Of a stretch of 64,000 bases of DNA, positions 23,401-30,273 are shown one piece after another. Source of the stretch: Actinernus sp. WN-2022 (lineage: Eukaryota; Cnidaria; Anthozoa; Actiniaria; Actinernidae); contig JAOWCC010001751.1 of NCBI GenBank assembly GCA_030867875.1, forward strand, positions 27,954,369 through 28,018,368, given 5' to 3'. The position numbers and the translations under genes were made by a program. Position 1 is the stretch's first letter, and every line of letters begins with the position of its first letter. The notes beneath the pieces are model-generated. The model saw nothing but the letters and a program-made list of their open reading frames with translations. It did no database searches and was not told the DNA's origin.

Positions 23401-25003
23401 GAGCAAGTAAAAACACAATGAGCCAATCACGAACTGAAGTAATTCACGATTGATTTTACTTGAACCAATCACGAGGAAAAGTAAACGCAATCGTGGATGG
23501 CATGATGATATTGATGGTGTGATGGACCAAAATACGTTTGGTTTTAGTTTAGCATTTGATTGGGTGATAATCATAAAACATTTCCCACAGCCAATAGGAA
23601 AACTGAGCATACGCAAAACCAAAGCAATCACAGATTGCTTTCGACACTCAATCGAAAGCCGCTCTATCGGCTTTAACGTTGATAAGTGATCGTCTGTCTT
23701 TGTTGTAGATTGTCGATAACGCCCAGCCTACAGTAAAGCGGTACTGCGGGAATACAGGACTTCCCCCGGTCTTCTACTCAGATAACGCGTTCAGTGTGAT
23801 TGTTCGTTTCAAGTCTGACTTTCTCTATACGGCAAACCGAGGCTTCACCGCGCGATACAGATTGGCTAAAAAACGTAAGAATTCTCGTTTTTTTTCCTTC
23901 TTTGCCATTACTTGTTTCCAAGTTTTACTGTTTCGTTGATGCTACCTGTACATTACAAGATACAGCAATTTCCTATAACGTTTGACAAACTGATGTTTAA
24001 TCTCTCTCCCACCGAAATGCCCAGTGGAGTTTATAAGGGATGACAGGTCTGCAGAACGCTGTGCGCATGCGTGAATCTCACCCGGGGAAATCCGCTCGTC
24101 TACGAAATTACAGAAAAGTGCAAGCTTCGATTTTCACGTGCTTATCATAAACGATGCAGTCCCAAATCTAATTGGTTTCATGACTAAACTAATAAAACTC
24201 TTAACTCTTGCGATGTTCCCTTAGCCCCCGGCCTATGTTTGCGATGTGCCGTTTTTTAAAAGAAACCATTTAGGAACATTTACAGCTGCTCCCGGCCTAT
24301 GTTTGCGATGTGCCGTTTTTTTAAAGAAACCATTTAGGAACATTTACAGCTGCTCCCGCGATTTCTACCGCTGACTGGGCATGCGTAGCATTTTGCAGAC
24401 TTGTCATGAGGGACACCGGTCAATTTGTCCACAGCCCCTTGTTTCCTATTCGAACGCACCATCGCTGAGTTGGTGTTTCCTATCTTCCTCGTTTGGCAGT
24501 TAAATTCCTGTCAAATACCATTATTTTGTAGAGTGATGTTATTGGATATTTATTTCACGGATATTAATGACATTTTTCGTGCTCAATTTCCAGCCTTGTC
24601 CACTTCAGCTATTGCCGGTCTCGCAGTTTTTGGATGCGCACTTTTCTTAGTAATACTACTACTTTTGCGTTGGCGCTGGAGAAAACATAAACAGGGACGG
24701 ACGTTAAACAGAACTGTGACAGAACCAGCGAGTCCTGAAGAGAGGCAGCCCATTGGAGCTCCGTACGCGGACGCTCCACGAGAAGAGATAGGAACCTCTC
24801 CCATCACCCCTCCCCCCGCGTATAATGGCGTATTTGATCTGGACCCCCCTCCACCTTATCCAGGTGATAAGCCGGTCCCTTCAGTACAGTATCCGGCTCC
24901 GGGGGAGTCATACCCGTGGATGAATAGTATCAACACAAGTAGCGGTAGCCAATCGGAGAGAAATGACTCAGGAAGACAAATAAATCAAGAGACAGTGTTA
25001 TGA
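2528..25003 (+). CDS. Seven-CUB type I transmembrane protein (gene model, 10 exons)
   Basis: The model joins exons 2528-2917, 4195-4581, 5548-5913, 9227-9592, 13301-13503, 14793-14967, 16174-16575, 17490-17734, 23709-23874 and 24594-25003, all with AG acceptors and GT donors. Every junction between domains is phase 1. CUB5 and CUB7 are each split internally by a phase-0 intron. The joined frame gives about 1,035 residues plus a stop: seven CUB domains, one helix, and a tail of about 107 residues with PPxY motifs and a terminal ETVL. CUB domains are extracellular beta-sandwiches that bind proteins or glycans, so a cell-surface receptor or adhesion role is inferred. No protease, EGF or LDLa module is seen, which argues against a tolloid- or cubilin-type protein. 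The signal-peptide exon is missing from the model. The ligand is unknown. Confidence 0.85.
3092..3372 (+). mobile_element. tRNA-derived SINE, family B, copy 1
   Basis: The head resembles a tRNA gene, with an A-box-like TGGCGCAGCGTG near 3098 and a B-box GGTTCGATTCC at about 3139-3149, as in a pol III internal promoter. A unique body follows, containing CTCCGAGGGTTTTCTCC and CCCACCAGCTGTAAGC, and it ends in an A-rich ACAAATAAAA tail. Related copies lie at 10.76, 10.95 and 36.4 kb. It sits in the intron between CUB1 and CUB2. Confidence 0.85.
4195..4581 (+). CDS. CUB domain 2 exon
   Basis: 387-bp phase 1-1 exon between an acceptor ending CTCAG and a donor GTATGG. The domain begins TCRDTFN and contains the canonical SPNFPNP and CIW motifs. 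It has all four cysteines (TCR, DCIW, GRC, RYC) and the LEIRDG strand where CUB domains often place calcium-binding acidic residues. FLFFYEA is the final strand. An in-frame GTG inside the exon could be mistaken for a start, but the splice acceptor and the upstream cysteine argue against that. Confidence 0.9.
4664..4683. repeat. Poly-G tract
   Basis: An uninterrupted run of about 20 G, likely polymorphic and error-prone in assembly. It lies in the intron after CUB2. Confidence 0.9.
5130..5177. repeat. 12-bp tandem repeat, self-complementary unit
   Basis: About four copies of a 12-bp unit GGTACATGTACG. Each contains the palindrome GTACATGTAC, so either strand can form small hairpins. It sits immediately beside the MITE at 5182. 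Confidence 0.85.
5182..5497 (-). mobile_element. MITE family X, copy 1
   Basis: Its reverse complement matches 57966-58258 over most of its length. Shared blocks include AAATATTTTCCCGTCCGGCC, the loop around ACGTCATGACCTCGAG, and the distal TTTGCGGTTTGATCTAC. One end forms a strong hairpin through TTGACTGAGTTAGGTCGGGC and its complement. No ORF. It ends about 50 bp before the CUB3 acceptor. Confidence 0.8.
5548..5913 (+). CDS. CUB domain 3 exon (atypical cysteines)
   Basis: 366-bp phase 1-1 exon, acceptor CATACAG and donor GTGAGC. The fold markers are clear: [24 protein letters not shown], then FYIQFKT and [11 protein letters not shown]. The first conserved CUB cysteine is absent (VLQDMG in its place) and so is the third ([11 protein letters not shown]), while the fourth is doubled (FCCNPG). 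The normal C1-C2 and C3-C4 disulfides therefore cannot both form. The frame is open and the splice sites are sound, so this looks like a diverged domain and not a pseudogene. Confidence 0.88.
6050..6203. mobile_element. Purine/pyrimidine foldback element
   Basis: An inverted repeat whose arms carry GCGCAGGGGGAGGGG and its complement CCCTCCCCCTGCGC. A long G/A-rich stretch faces a C/T-rich stretch. It could form a hairpin or triplex-like structure. It resembles the foldback at 8376-8540 in composition but not in terminal sequence. It is probably a MITE-like repeat. Confidence 0.5.
6604..6690 (+). mobile_element. tRNA-derived SINE head, family C, copy 1
   Basis: An A-box-like TTAGTGTAGTAGTGA and a B-box-like GAGTTCGATTCC about 50 bp apart suggest a degenerate tRNA-related SINE. 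Similar heads on the minus strand occur near 28.1 and 56.4 kb. The 3' boundary is not clear. Confidence 0.45.
7205..7815 (-). pseudogene. 5'-truncated LINE, reverse transcriptase C-terminus
   Basis: The minus-strand reading frame at 7567-7812 ends with the C-terminal signature of CR1/L2-like LINE polyproteins: HSYNTR, then GPKIWNSVD and a Lys-rich KNCLKKEL tail. It is followed downstream by a 3' UTR ending in a (GTT)n-type tail, read as CAACAACAAC on the plus strand. Only the last 80 or so codons remain. It lies in the CUB3-CUB4 intron. Confidence 0.75.
8085..8291 (-). mobile_element. tRNA-derived SINE, family A, copy 1
   Basis: On the minus strand the head reads GGTTAGCTCAGTGGTTAAGC (A-box) and GGGTTCAAACCCCGGCC (B-box). 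The body contains TTGTGAAACAA and AAGGACG blocks. Copies of the same family lie at 35.5, 44.3 and 61.8 kb. The tRNA-like head with a shared non-tRNA body defines it as a SINE and not a functional tRNA gene. Confidence 0.88.
8376..8540. mobile_element. Foldback MITE
   Basis: Inverted repeat with outer arms CCAGGGGCAGTTAGT and its complement ACTAACTGCCCCTGG. Purine-rich and pyrimidine-rich inner arms extend the stem to about 75 bp per side. No coding capacity is seen. Confidence 0.7.
9098..9215. repeat. 51-bp tandem duplication next to the CUB4 exon
   Basis: A 51-bp unit beginning ATTCACGAATTTCTTAT is repeated just over twice. It ends about 12 bp before the CUB4 acceptor. The reading frame stays open through the repeat, but the TTTATAG acceptor and the phase-1 rule place the exon start after it. 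Confidence 0.85.
9227..9592 (+). CDS. CUB domain 4 exon
   Basis: 366-bp phase 1-1 exon, acceptor TTTATAG and donor GTACGT. The four cysteines are in FCQYQ, HCTY, NCIS and KYCG. The motif [10 protein letters not shown] replaces the usual SPNYP. The acidic calcium-site residues seen in many CUB domains are not evident (IQIKVAG), so this copy may not bind calcium. The open frame extends upstream through the intronic tandem repeat. Confidence 0.85.
9609..10030. mobile_element. MITE family Y, composite copy
   Basis: The terminal motif TAGAGCGGAATTCGTATGAG at the left and its complement (CTCGTACGAAATCCGCTCTA) at the right bound the element. A third end-like motif near 9760 suggests two copies in tandem. 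The interior is made of short CTACAGTACGG repeats. A further short copy lies at 12756-12861. It sits directly after the CUB4 exon. Confidence 0.7.
10299..10405. repeat. 24-bp minisatellite
   Basis: About four copies of a 24-bp unit CATGTTATGCCATGTTGAGC plus CATG, rich in CATG palindromes. The last unit is degenerate. It is intronic. Confidence 0.88.
10762..10925 (+). mobile_element. tRNA-derived SINE, family B, copy 2 (3'-truncated)
   Basis: The head has GGTGTGCAGCGGTGGTTAAG and the B-box-like ACGTTCGATTCCGG. The body follows as far as CCTCCCTCCACAAAAACC and then stops. The next copy begins only about 25 bp further on, so this looks like a truncated or interrupted insertion. Confidence 0.75.
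10950..11235 (+). mobile_element. tRNA-derived SINE, family B, copy 3
   Basis: A full-length relative of the 3.1-kb copy: A-box region GTAGGTGCAGTGG, B-box GGGTTCGATTCCCGG, then the shared body through CAGGCCCACATCAGCTGTAA to an A-rich end. It lies in tandem with a truncated copy immediately upstream. Confidence 0.82.
11833..12445 (+). pseudogene. 5'-truncated LINE, reverse transcriptase C-terminus
   Basis: The frame continues upstream of the first ATG through [16 protein letters not shown], a typical end of the LINE RT domain. It then runs to [15 protein letters not shown] near the C-terminus and a stop at 12232. The 3' UTR ends near ATTAAACATAAAGATA. No endonuclease or catalytic RT core is present. 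It sits in the CUB4-CUB5 intron. Confidence 0.8.
12756..12861. mobile_element. MITE family Y, short copy
   Basis: Inverted ends TTCATATGAGTGGGACAAA and its near complement around TTTGTCCCACTCATACGAAA flank a core of TACGGTTACGG repeats. It matches the ends of the larger composite at 9.6 kb. Confidence 0.72.
13114..13150. repeat. (TTATC)n microsatellite
   Basis: About seven perfect copies of the pentamer TTATC, upstream of the CUB5 exon. Confidence 0.92.
13301..13503 (+). CDS. CUB domain 5, first-half exon
   Basis: The exon starts after GTGTTTTCAG in phase 1 and ends in phase 0 at CTCGAG before GTTAGA. It carries the first three CUB cysteines (RCSR, NCTW, ENC). NCT is an N-glycosylation sequon. 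The frame then joins the exon at 14793 without a shift. The donor is weaker than the others in this gene. Confidence 0.8.
14195..14270. repeat. Dispersed repeat shared with 53.1 kb
   Basis: The block around CGCGCGACAAGCAATCAGTA and its flanks recurs at about 53095-53170 in the same orientation with scattered mismatches. No protein or tRNA signal is seen. It is probably a fragment of an uncharacterised dispersed element. Confidence 0.6.
14793..14967 (+). CDS. CUB domain 5, second-half exon
   Basis: Phase-0 start after CTGCTGTCAG and phase-1 end before GTAAGT. It supplies the fourth cysteine (ARYCGGTLP) and the last two strands ([14 protein letters not shown]). Joined to 13301-13503 it forms a complete four-cysteine CUB domain. 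The intron between the two halves falls just after the third-cysteine strand, at the same position as in CUB7. Confidence 0.83.
15060..15905 (+). pseudogene. 5'-truncated LINE, C-terminus with frameshift
   Basis: The encoded fragment has [11 protein letters not shown], then HNYNTRYP, then after a frameshift [13 protein letters not shown] and [10 protein letters not shown] before a stop. That is the usual end of a CR1/L2-like ORF2. The 3' UTR includes a short stem (GTGGATAACTCG, TATCCAGGC) and ends near GTGTGAAATAAACTTGAA. It is dead by truncation and frameshift, and lies in the CUB5-CUB6 intron. Confidence 0.78.
16174..16575 (+). CDS. CUB domain 6 exon
   Basis: 402-bp phase 1-1 exon, acceptor CCCTTCAG and donor GTAAGC. 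The cysteines are in EYCV, NCTW, NDCD and KYCGS. NCT is a sequon, and [16 protein letters not shown] is a classic CUB third-cysteine region with acidic residues. The open frame runs past the donor, but there it loses domain character. Confidence 0.9.
17490..17734 (+). CDS. CUB domain 7, first-half exon
   Basis: Phase-1 acceptor after TTCTCGTAG, phase-0 donor GTAGGT. The domain starts with TVCSQLK and contains [18 protein letters not shown] and [17 protein letters not shown], which are very canonical CUB motifs. It must join the exon at 23709, across an intron of nearly 6 kb filled with repeats. Confidence 0.88.
17735..20094. other. Intron sequence, CUB7a-CUB7b, left part
   Basis: No exon was recognised. 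Short reiterations of AAATTTTCCTAA and ATCGCCTAA occur near 18050-18130. The rest appears to be unique or diverged AT-rich sequence with unsupported short ORFs. Confidence 0.55.
20095..20912. mobile_element. Nested TIR element with GGGTCAGGGTTT reiteration
   Basis: The left end has AACAGCCGCC(T)CTATTCATGCC and the right end GGCCTGAATAGAGGCGGTTG, which are inverted. Further copies of the same motif at about 20284-20370 point to nesting. Inside, CCCGGGAGGTACTCC and GTACCCCCCCGGGGG form a second inverted pair. These surround a region repeating GGGTCAGGGTTTTGA. The long ORF across this reiteration has no recognised domain. Confidence 0.6.
20913..23281. other. Intron sequence, CUB7a-CUB7b, middle part
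   Basis: No supported exon. A short block near 22400 (TCTCTCGCTTGCTGGACAGC) is also found near 56140, so part of it is dispersed repeat. Otherwise nothing recognisable was found. Confidence 0.5.
23282..23665. mobile_element. MITE family Z, copy 1, with CCAAT-rich internal repeats
   Basis: The terminal inverted repeat is AGAGCGCTTTTCGATTGAGT plus GTCG, and its complement at the right ends AAAGCCGCTCT, flanked by TA. Internally there are about four units of roughly 30 bp containing CCAATCAC and GAGCAAGTAAAAACACAATG. Related copies occur at 25.99, about 46.6 and 47.5 kb. It lies about 45 bp upstream of the CUB7b acceptor. Confidence 0.8.
23709..23874 (+). CDS. CUB domain 7, second-half exon
   Basis: 166-bp exon, phase-0 start after TGTTGTAG and phase-1 end before GTAAGA. 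It carries [11 protein letters not shown] with the fourth CUB cysteine, then [10 protein letters not shown] and [11 protein letters not shown], the last two strands. It has no in-frame methionine start and is missed by simple ORF finding. Phase and domain continuity with 17490-17734 make it secure. Confidence 0.87.
24226..24358. repeat. 71-bp tandem duplication
   Basis: Two near-identical copies of a unit beginning CCCGGCCTATGTTTGCGATG, differing mainly in the length of a T run. It is intronic, about 240 bp before the last exon. Confidence 0.9.
24594..25003 (+). CDS. Transmembrane and cytoplasmic-tail exon of the CUB protein
   Basis: 410-bp last exon after the acceptor CAATTTCCAG, entering in phase 1. 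The hydrophobic helix [20 protein letters not shown] is followed by the stop-transfer RWRWRKHK, which gives type I topology. The tail of about 107 residues contains PPPAY (24809-24823) and PPPPY (24845-24859), both PPxY ligands for WW domains such as those of NEDD4-type ligases. It ends ETVL (24989-25000), matching a class I PDZ ligand. Tail partners are inferred from motifs only. Stop TGA at 25001. Confidence 0.88.
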
Positions 25004-25984
25004 TCTACAGTCAAGTTTTAGTTGCCTAATTAGCATAACCCAACCGCCATCTGATTGGCTGGCCAGGTGCCGTCTATTGGCAAACGCCGTCTATTCGCAA
25101 ACTCGCCATCTGATTGGCTGGCCAGGTGCCGTGCATTACTTCTATTTAATTTATGAGTATCAACCAATGAATTTACGAGAAAGAATAGAATTTAACACAT
25201 TTTGACATTCCTTGCCGTTCACTGCTATCGTTCTTAGCCGCAGCATTACTTAGTGATAATCATAATTTTATCCTCGATATCATGAGCCTGTTGAGCCGTG
25301 TAGCGTAGTCACCAGGCCTGTGAGAGGCAGACTGAAACAAAATATGCAGAAAAAGACAAGACGCTGCTCTGCAATCACTGTTCAATTCGGTGTTGAAGGT
25401 AGAGCCGTTTTCAATCCACCATACCGAAAAAGATGGCGGCCGTACATTTGACCACAATCGCTTGCGAACCTAACACAGTAAAACACACGTACAAACTCTC
25501 TATTATCTTCAACGACAGTGTATTGGCAACAGCATTTGTACTTGCTTGTTACTCGGGCTGCCTGTGGCAGCACCGAGTCTAAATCTGCAGGCCGTTATTG
25601 CAGTATAACAGAACAGCAGACTAAATTTGTAAACGTGTGTACATGAATAGTAGTGTTTAAATTAAAAGGTCAACATACGAGAAAAACAAAAATATTAAAT
25701 TACATATATACTAGGGGAGCAGAGAGTGAAAGTCACCGCGCTACCGGCGACTCCTAAAGACTGCTAAATTCAGCTAATAATTATTCTCTTTGGTTAATAT
25801 TACTAAGAGGATTTCAAATGAAAGTGTATTTCATCTTCAATCTCATGTGGCCCGAGTGAAAGCCCAGATGGGCTCTTGTTTTTGAGATTTAAAATCTCTA
25901 CCGCGATTTTCTAACGGATTTAAAGTTTTTCGCACGCAAAGGATTGTGGGTAAAAGTATAAGCCACCATCTTTTTCGGTCCGGT
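25004..25984. other. 3' flank of the CUB gene
   Basis: Presumed 3' UTR and downstream DNA. A 29-bp unit CGCCATCTGATTGGCTGGCC plus AGGTGCCGT occurs twice near 25050-25130. The block TATCAACCAATnnATTTACG near 25150 recurs at about 14630. No strong AATAAA was found near the stop. ATTAAA near 25692 is a weak candidate. Confidence 0.45.
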
Positions 25985-26155
25985 GGATCAAGTGTCGTAA
26001 AAACTAATCACACGGCCAAGTAAAGATATCAATGAACCAATCACGAACTGAAGTTTTTACTTCAACCAATCACAAGGCAAAGTAACCGCAATCATGGATA
26101 ACTAACCAATCAAATTCGAAAGCAATTTTCGACACTCGATTGAAAACCGCTCAAT
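25985..26155. mobile_element. MITE family Z, copy 2 (partial)
   Basis: Shares AGTGTCGTAAAA at the left, internal CCAATCAC units, and TTTCGACACTCGATTGAAAA with CCGCTC at the right, with the copy at 23.3 kb. The left terminal repeat is shortened. Confidence 0.7.
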
Positions 26156-26535
26156 CGTCTAGTGTTGCTTTAGCAGCCACGTGATAAAGTTGTAGGCCCC
26201 AACACAATCGACCCGGCAGGGCCGCTCAGGGGCATACCCTCGGGAATTTTGTATTTTATTTTTTAGATTTAGACTCGCAAATGCCTTCTCCTGTACTTTT
26301 AGGTTTTCTTTTTTACTTCTAAATATCAGGGCGTGTTACTCTTTAAGTTTCTATTCTTGATATTCGTATATTGTAATAAATATGCTAAACAAATTGTTGG
26401 CCCGGGCCTATAGGCTGCCTCAACCCGTGTGTAGAACCCGTCATGTATAGGGGAAGTGATATCGACTGACCATCTTTAGCTCGTTCTTAAAAAGAGGACA
26501 ATATCAGTGTACAGTATCAGGTGCCCATAACCAGG

Positions 26536-27326
26536 AGCGTCCAGCGACCATCCCACGTACTAGGCCTATGACACAGCGTCCATCCCGCATACTAGATCTA
26601 TGTCACAGCATCCATCCCGCATACTAGGCCTGTCACAGCGTCCATCCCACATACTAGGCCTATGTGACAGCGTCCAGCCCACATACTAGACATGTCACAG
26701 TGTCCATCCCACATACTAGACATGTCACAGTGTCCATCCCACATACTAGGCCTATGACACAGCGTCCATCCCACATACTAGATCTATGTCACAGTGTCCA
26801 TCCCACATACTAGACATGTCACAGTGTCCATCCCACATACTAGGCCTATGTCACAGCGTCCATCCCGCATACTAGACATGTCACAGTGTCCAGCCCACAT
26901 ACTAGACATGTCAGTGTCCATCCCGCATACTAGACATGTCACAGTGTCCAGCCCACATACTAGACATGTCACAGTGTCCATCCCACATACTAGGCCTATG
27001 ACACAGCGTCCATCCCGCATACTAGATCTATATGTCACAGCATCCATCCCGCATACTAGGCCTGTCACAGCGTCCATCCCACATACTAGGCCTATGTGAC
27101 AGCGTCCAGCCCACATACTAGGCCTATGTCACAGCATACATCCTGCGTACTAGACCTGTCCGCGTCCATCCCGCGTACTAGGGATATGTCACAGCGTCCA
27201 ACCGACATACTAGGCCTATGCTACAGCGTCCATCCCGCATACTAGGCCTATGTCACAGCGTCCCTCCCACATACTAGACCTATGTCACAGCGTCCATCCC
27301 GCATACTAGGCCTATGTCACAGCGTT
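26536..27326. repeat. Minisatellite, 28-32-bp unit
   Basis: About 26 copies of CATCCCACATACTAGGCCTA plus TGTCACAGCGTC with length variants (the AGACATG type is shorter). Reading frames stay open on both strands because of the periodicity, and they are not credible genes. Just before the array, CCATAACCAGGAGCGTCCA resembles the end motif of the foldback elements at 51.6 and 62.7 kb. Confidence 0.93.
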
Positions 27327-28289
27327 TACACAAGTTAGGCTATTTCTAGAACGGTTTCCCGCTATTCTTGGATTACAATCATTCCTAAGGAAATAAAATC
27401 ACAAAAGCGTAGCATCCATGTTGGTTGGTATAACAAAAGTAGCTAACGAGGTATAGTTTGTTCCGCCACTGGTGTAACTTATTTATTTAATTAGTTATTG
27501 TCGTTACAAATTTACTTATATACATTTGAATGTCTAAGTATGTTTTGCTTTACTGCTATATAGCAACTATTTTCATTAATTTCTGTACACACACATACAT
27601 ATATTTTTAATTGGGTAGCGTTAGGGTGGGGCTAGATAAATAATGTTTTTATAGAGTTGGGGGTTGCGGTGTTCTGTATCTAGTAGGGGACCACGTGTCC
27701 TATTATACAACACCTGCCCTTTGGGCGAATCTAGAAATAAATAAATAATAAACCCACTAATTGTCGGGGAAAATAATTTATAAATAGCCCAACTTGTGAA
27801 AACACCGTAACACATATATAGGAGCTCTGGATGCTCTTGGTTATGCGCTCCTGACGGTATCTAAAACATTTTCTCAAACTCATGAATAATTAATGAGGCG
27901 AACAGCAAATCGGGTCGTCCCATTTTGGTCAGTCACTAGTGGTTTGGAAATGTGGTCCAAATCACTAGTGATCTTCCTTTGCATGCGATAGACCTAATTA
28001 AGCTACACATCATAAGTATGACTTTATACGAAGAGAATTGAAGGAAAACATGGAAATTAAAACTGGCACCAGGAGTGTCGCTCGAACCATCGTCCTCATG
28101 GTTGATCCCGACTGCTAGTCCTGTCTTGTCCGCTACACTATCAGGCCGTTTATTGAAACGACCGTGAAAAAATAACAATCACAACCGGTGTAGTCTATAA
28201 TTGTATGCAAAAAAAATACCAGCCAAACAATACTTCCTAATGATTTATGAATACAGGTTTTGTTTTCGTGTGAGAATTAATATTAAAAA
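27327..28289. other. Intergenic DNA with dispersed repeats
   Basis: No gene seen. ACTCATGAATAATTAATGAG near 27880 recurs near 6260. A degenerate SINE-like head on the minus strand lies at about 28065-28160. The block CAAACAATACTTCCTAATGA at about 28226-28245 recurs near 56540. Confidence 0.5.
28065..28160 (-). mobile_element. tRNA-derived SINE head, family C, copy 2
   Basis: On the minus strand GGCCTGATAGTGTAGCGGAC and, about 45 bp on, GATGGTTCGAGCGACAC resemble pol III A and B boxes. The flanking sequence is shared with the copy near 56.4 kb. Confidence 0.5.
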
Positions 28290-30273
28290 CTCGAGCTTCG
28301 TGTAATACCAGGGGTCCCAAATAGGCCTCGTGCTTTCATCTGTTCTAGGCAGCCTATGTCTGTTATGGGAGATAAATCCGAAGTTCTGAACTCAAAAGAA
28401 ATAAGCAATGTTTTTAACAACCATTTCGTAGAGGTCGGTCCCAAACTGGCGTCCGAAATTCCTAATTCTAATGTAAACTTTGAACAGTATATTGAACGAA
28501 CAGATTCGGAGTTTGACCTTAAGGAATTTAACATCAACGATATTTATAATCTCATCCTAAAACTACCAACTAATAAGGCTAGTGGACTAGACGACATCCC
28601 GGCCAAACTTCTGAAACATTGCGCCTCAACCGTAGCAGAGCCTTTAACACATATCTTCAACTTATCTATCAGGCAAGGCATCCTACCGTCAGACTGGAGA
28701 AAAGCCAAAGTCTATCCCATACATAAAGAGGGACCCAAAGCCATCCCTAACAACTATAGACCCATTTCGGTTCTTTCAGTTGTCGTTAAGATTCTAGAAA
28801 GAGGCGTTTTTAATCAGTTTTACACATACTTAGTTGAAAACAATCTGTTAAATAAGTTCCAATCGGGCTTCAGACCATTACATTCCACAGTAACTGCCCT
28901 CTTGGACCTTACAAATGAATGGTTCCTAAATATTGATAATGGCCTTACAAACGCTATCATATTTTTGGATCTAAAAAAGGCCTTCGATACTATTGACCAC
29001 TCTATCCTACTATCGAAAATGAAGCTCTACGGAGTAAAAACTAAAACCCTATCCTGGTTCTCGAACTACCTTACCGATCGTATCCAAAGGACACTAGTAA
29101 ATGGCACTCTGTCTGACCCAAACATAGTCAGTTGTGGAATTCCTCAAGGGGCTATTCTGGGTCCATTACTTTTTTTGCTTTATATTAACGACCTGCCAAA
29201 TTGCGATTTAATGTCTAATGTCCGTATGTATGCAGACGACACCAACCTTACTTTTGCCTCTAGCAATCAGGAGGAGTTTCTCTCTGCTATGAATAATGAT
29301 CTAATTAGTGTGCAAGAATGGCTTATCGCCAATAAATTAAGTCTAAATACTACTAAAACTAAATGCATGTTTCTTGGAACGCGCGCCAAACTTGCCCCAA
29401 TACCTGATGATCCGAACGTAAGCACAAATGGCAGTCAAATCAATAGAGTTAAATCTTATAAATGTCTCGGTGTTCACGTCGATGAGTTTCTTACATGGGA
29501 GACTCATATTGACAACATTTCTAAAAAGATTGCCAAGGCACTTGGTATTTTACGAAGACTCAAGCCATTCGTGCCTTATAATCTTTTAATTTCTATCTAT
29601 AATTCACTGATAGTCTCACATTGTGATTATTGTAGCACTGTCTGGGGAAGTCTGGGTAAAGGCCTTTCTCAGAAACTTCAAAAACTTCAAAACAGAGCTG
29701 CTAGAATCATTACAGGCTCTAATTATGACGTTAGATCAAGACATCTTAGCCATGCTTAATTGGAAAGACTTAGAAGAACGACGCCACTGCCAATTGGGAA
29801 GCGTTATGTACAAAACCATGAATAACCAAGTTCCGCCATATCTAACTGATTTATTTACCAAAACAAACACAATTCATCAGCATAGTTTGCGCCGTTCTCA
29901 GAATAGTCTCTTCATTACAAGACCCAACACCGAAGCCCTAAAAAAGAGTTTTTCATACAGAGGGGCATCTATGGAACAGTCTACCTAAAGTAGCACAAGA
30001 GTCTACAAGTATTAAACAGTTTTCTAAATACTTGTAGCCTCTTTTTTAATTCTACCGCATCATTTTTTAGTATTTAAGAAGCGAACATATTTAAATAGAA
30101 TATTCTTATTTTTTATTACCTAATTATTATTAATCTTGTCAATATTATTATTGTTATCATTAACTTAGAACTAAACACACGGCTCTCTGGAAGAGCATCT
30201 TTGTAATTTTCATGATGAATGAGACTCCGTGTATAAATAAAGAGTATGTATGTATGTATGTATGTATGTATGT
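28290..30273 (+). pseudogene. LINE retrotransposon, RT domain, frameshifted
   Basis: The long frame 28356-29759 encodes a non-LTR reverse transcriptase: NNYRPISVLSVVVKILE, IIFLDLKKAFDTIDH, GIPQGAILGPLLFLLYINDL, and the catalytic MYADDTN. RAARIITG then precedes a frameshift near 29740. The frame continues as WKDLEERRHCQLG, and after a second frameshift near 29960 ends GHLWNSLPKVAQ. The N-terminal endonuclease is absent, so the copy is 5'-truncated. The 3' end is a (GTAT)n tail at about 30241-30273. The family resembles the CR1/L2/Jockey group. The long open frame suggests a fairly recent insertion. Confidence 0.9.

Noticed and set aside
26784..27116. Long ORFs on both strands across the minisatellite, giving repetitive Gly/Met/Asp/Cys and Pro/His/Arg proteins
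   Set aside because: They come from the repeat period. There are no splice sites, domains or codon bias, and both strands are open at once.
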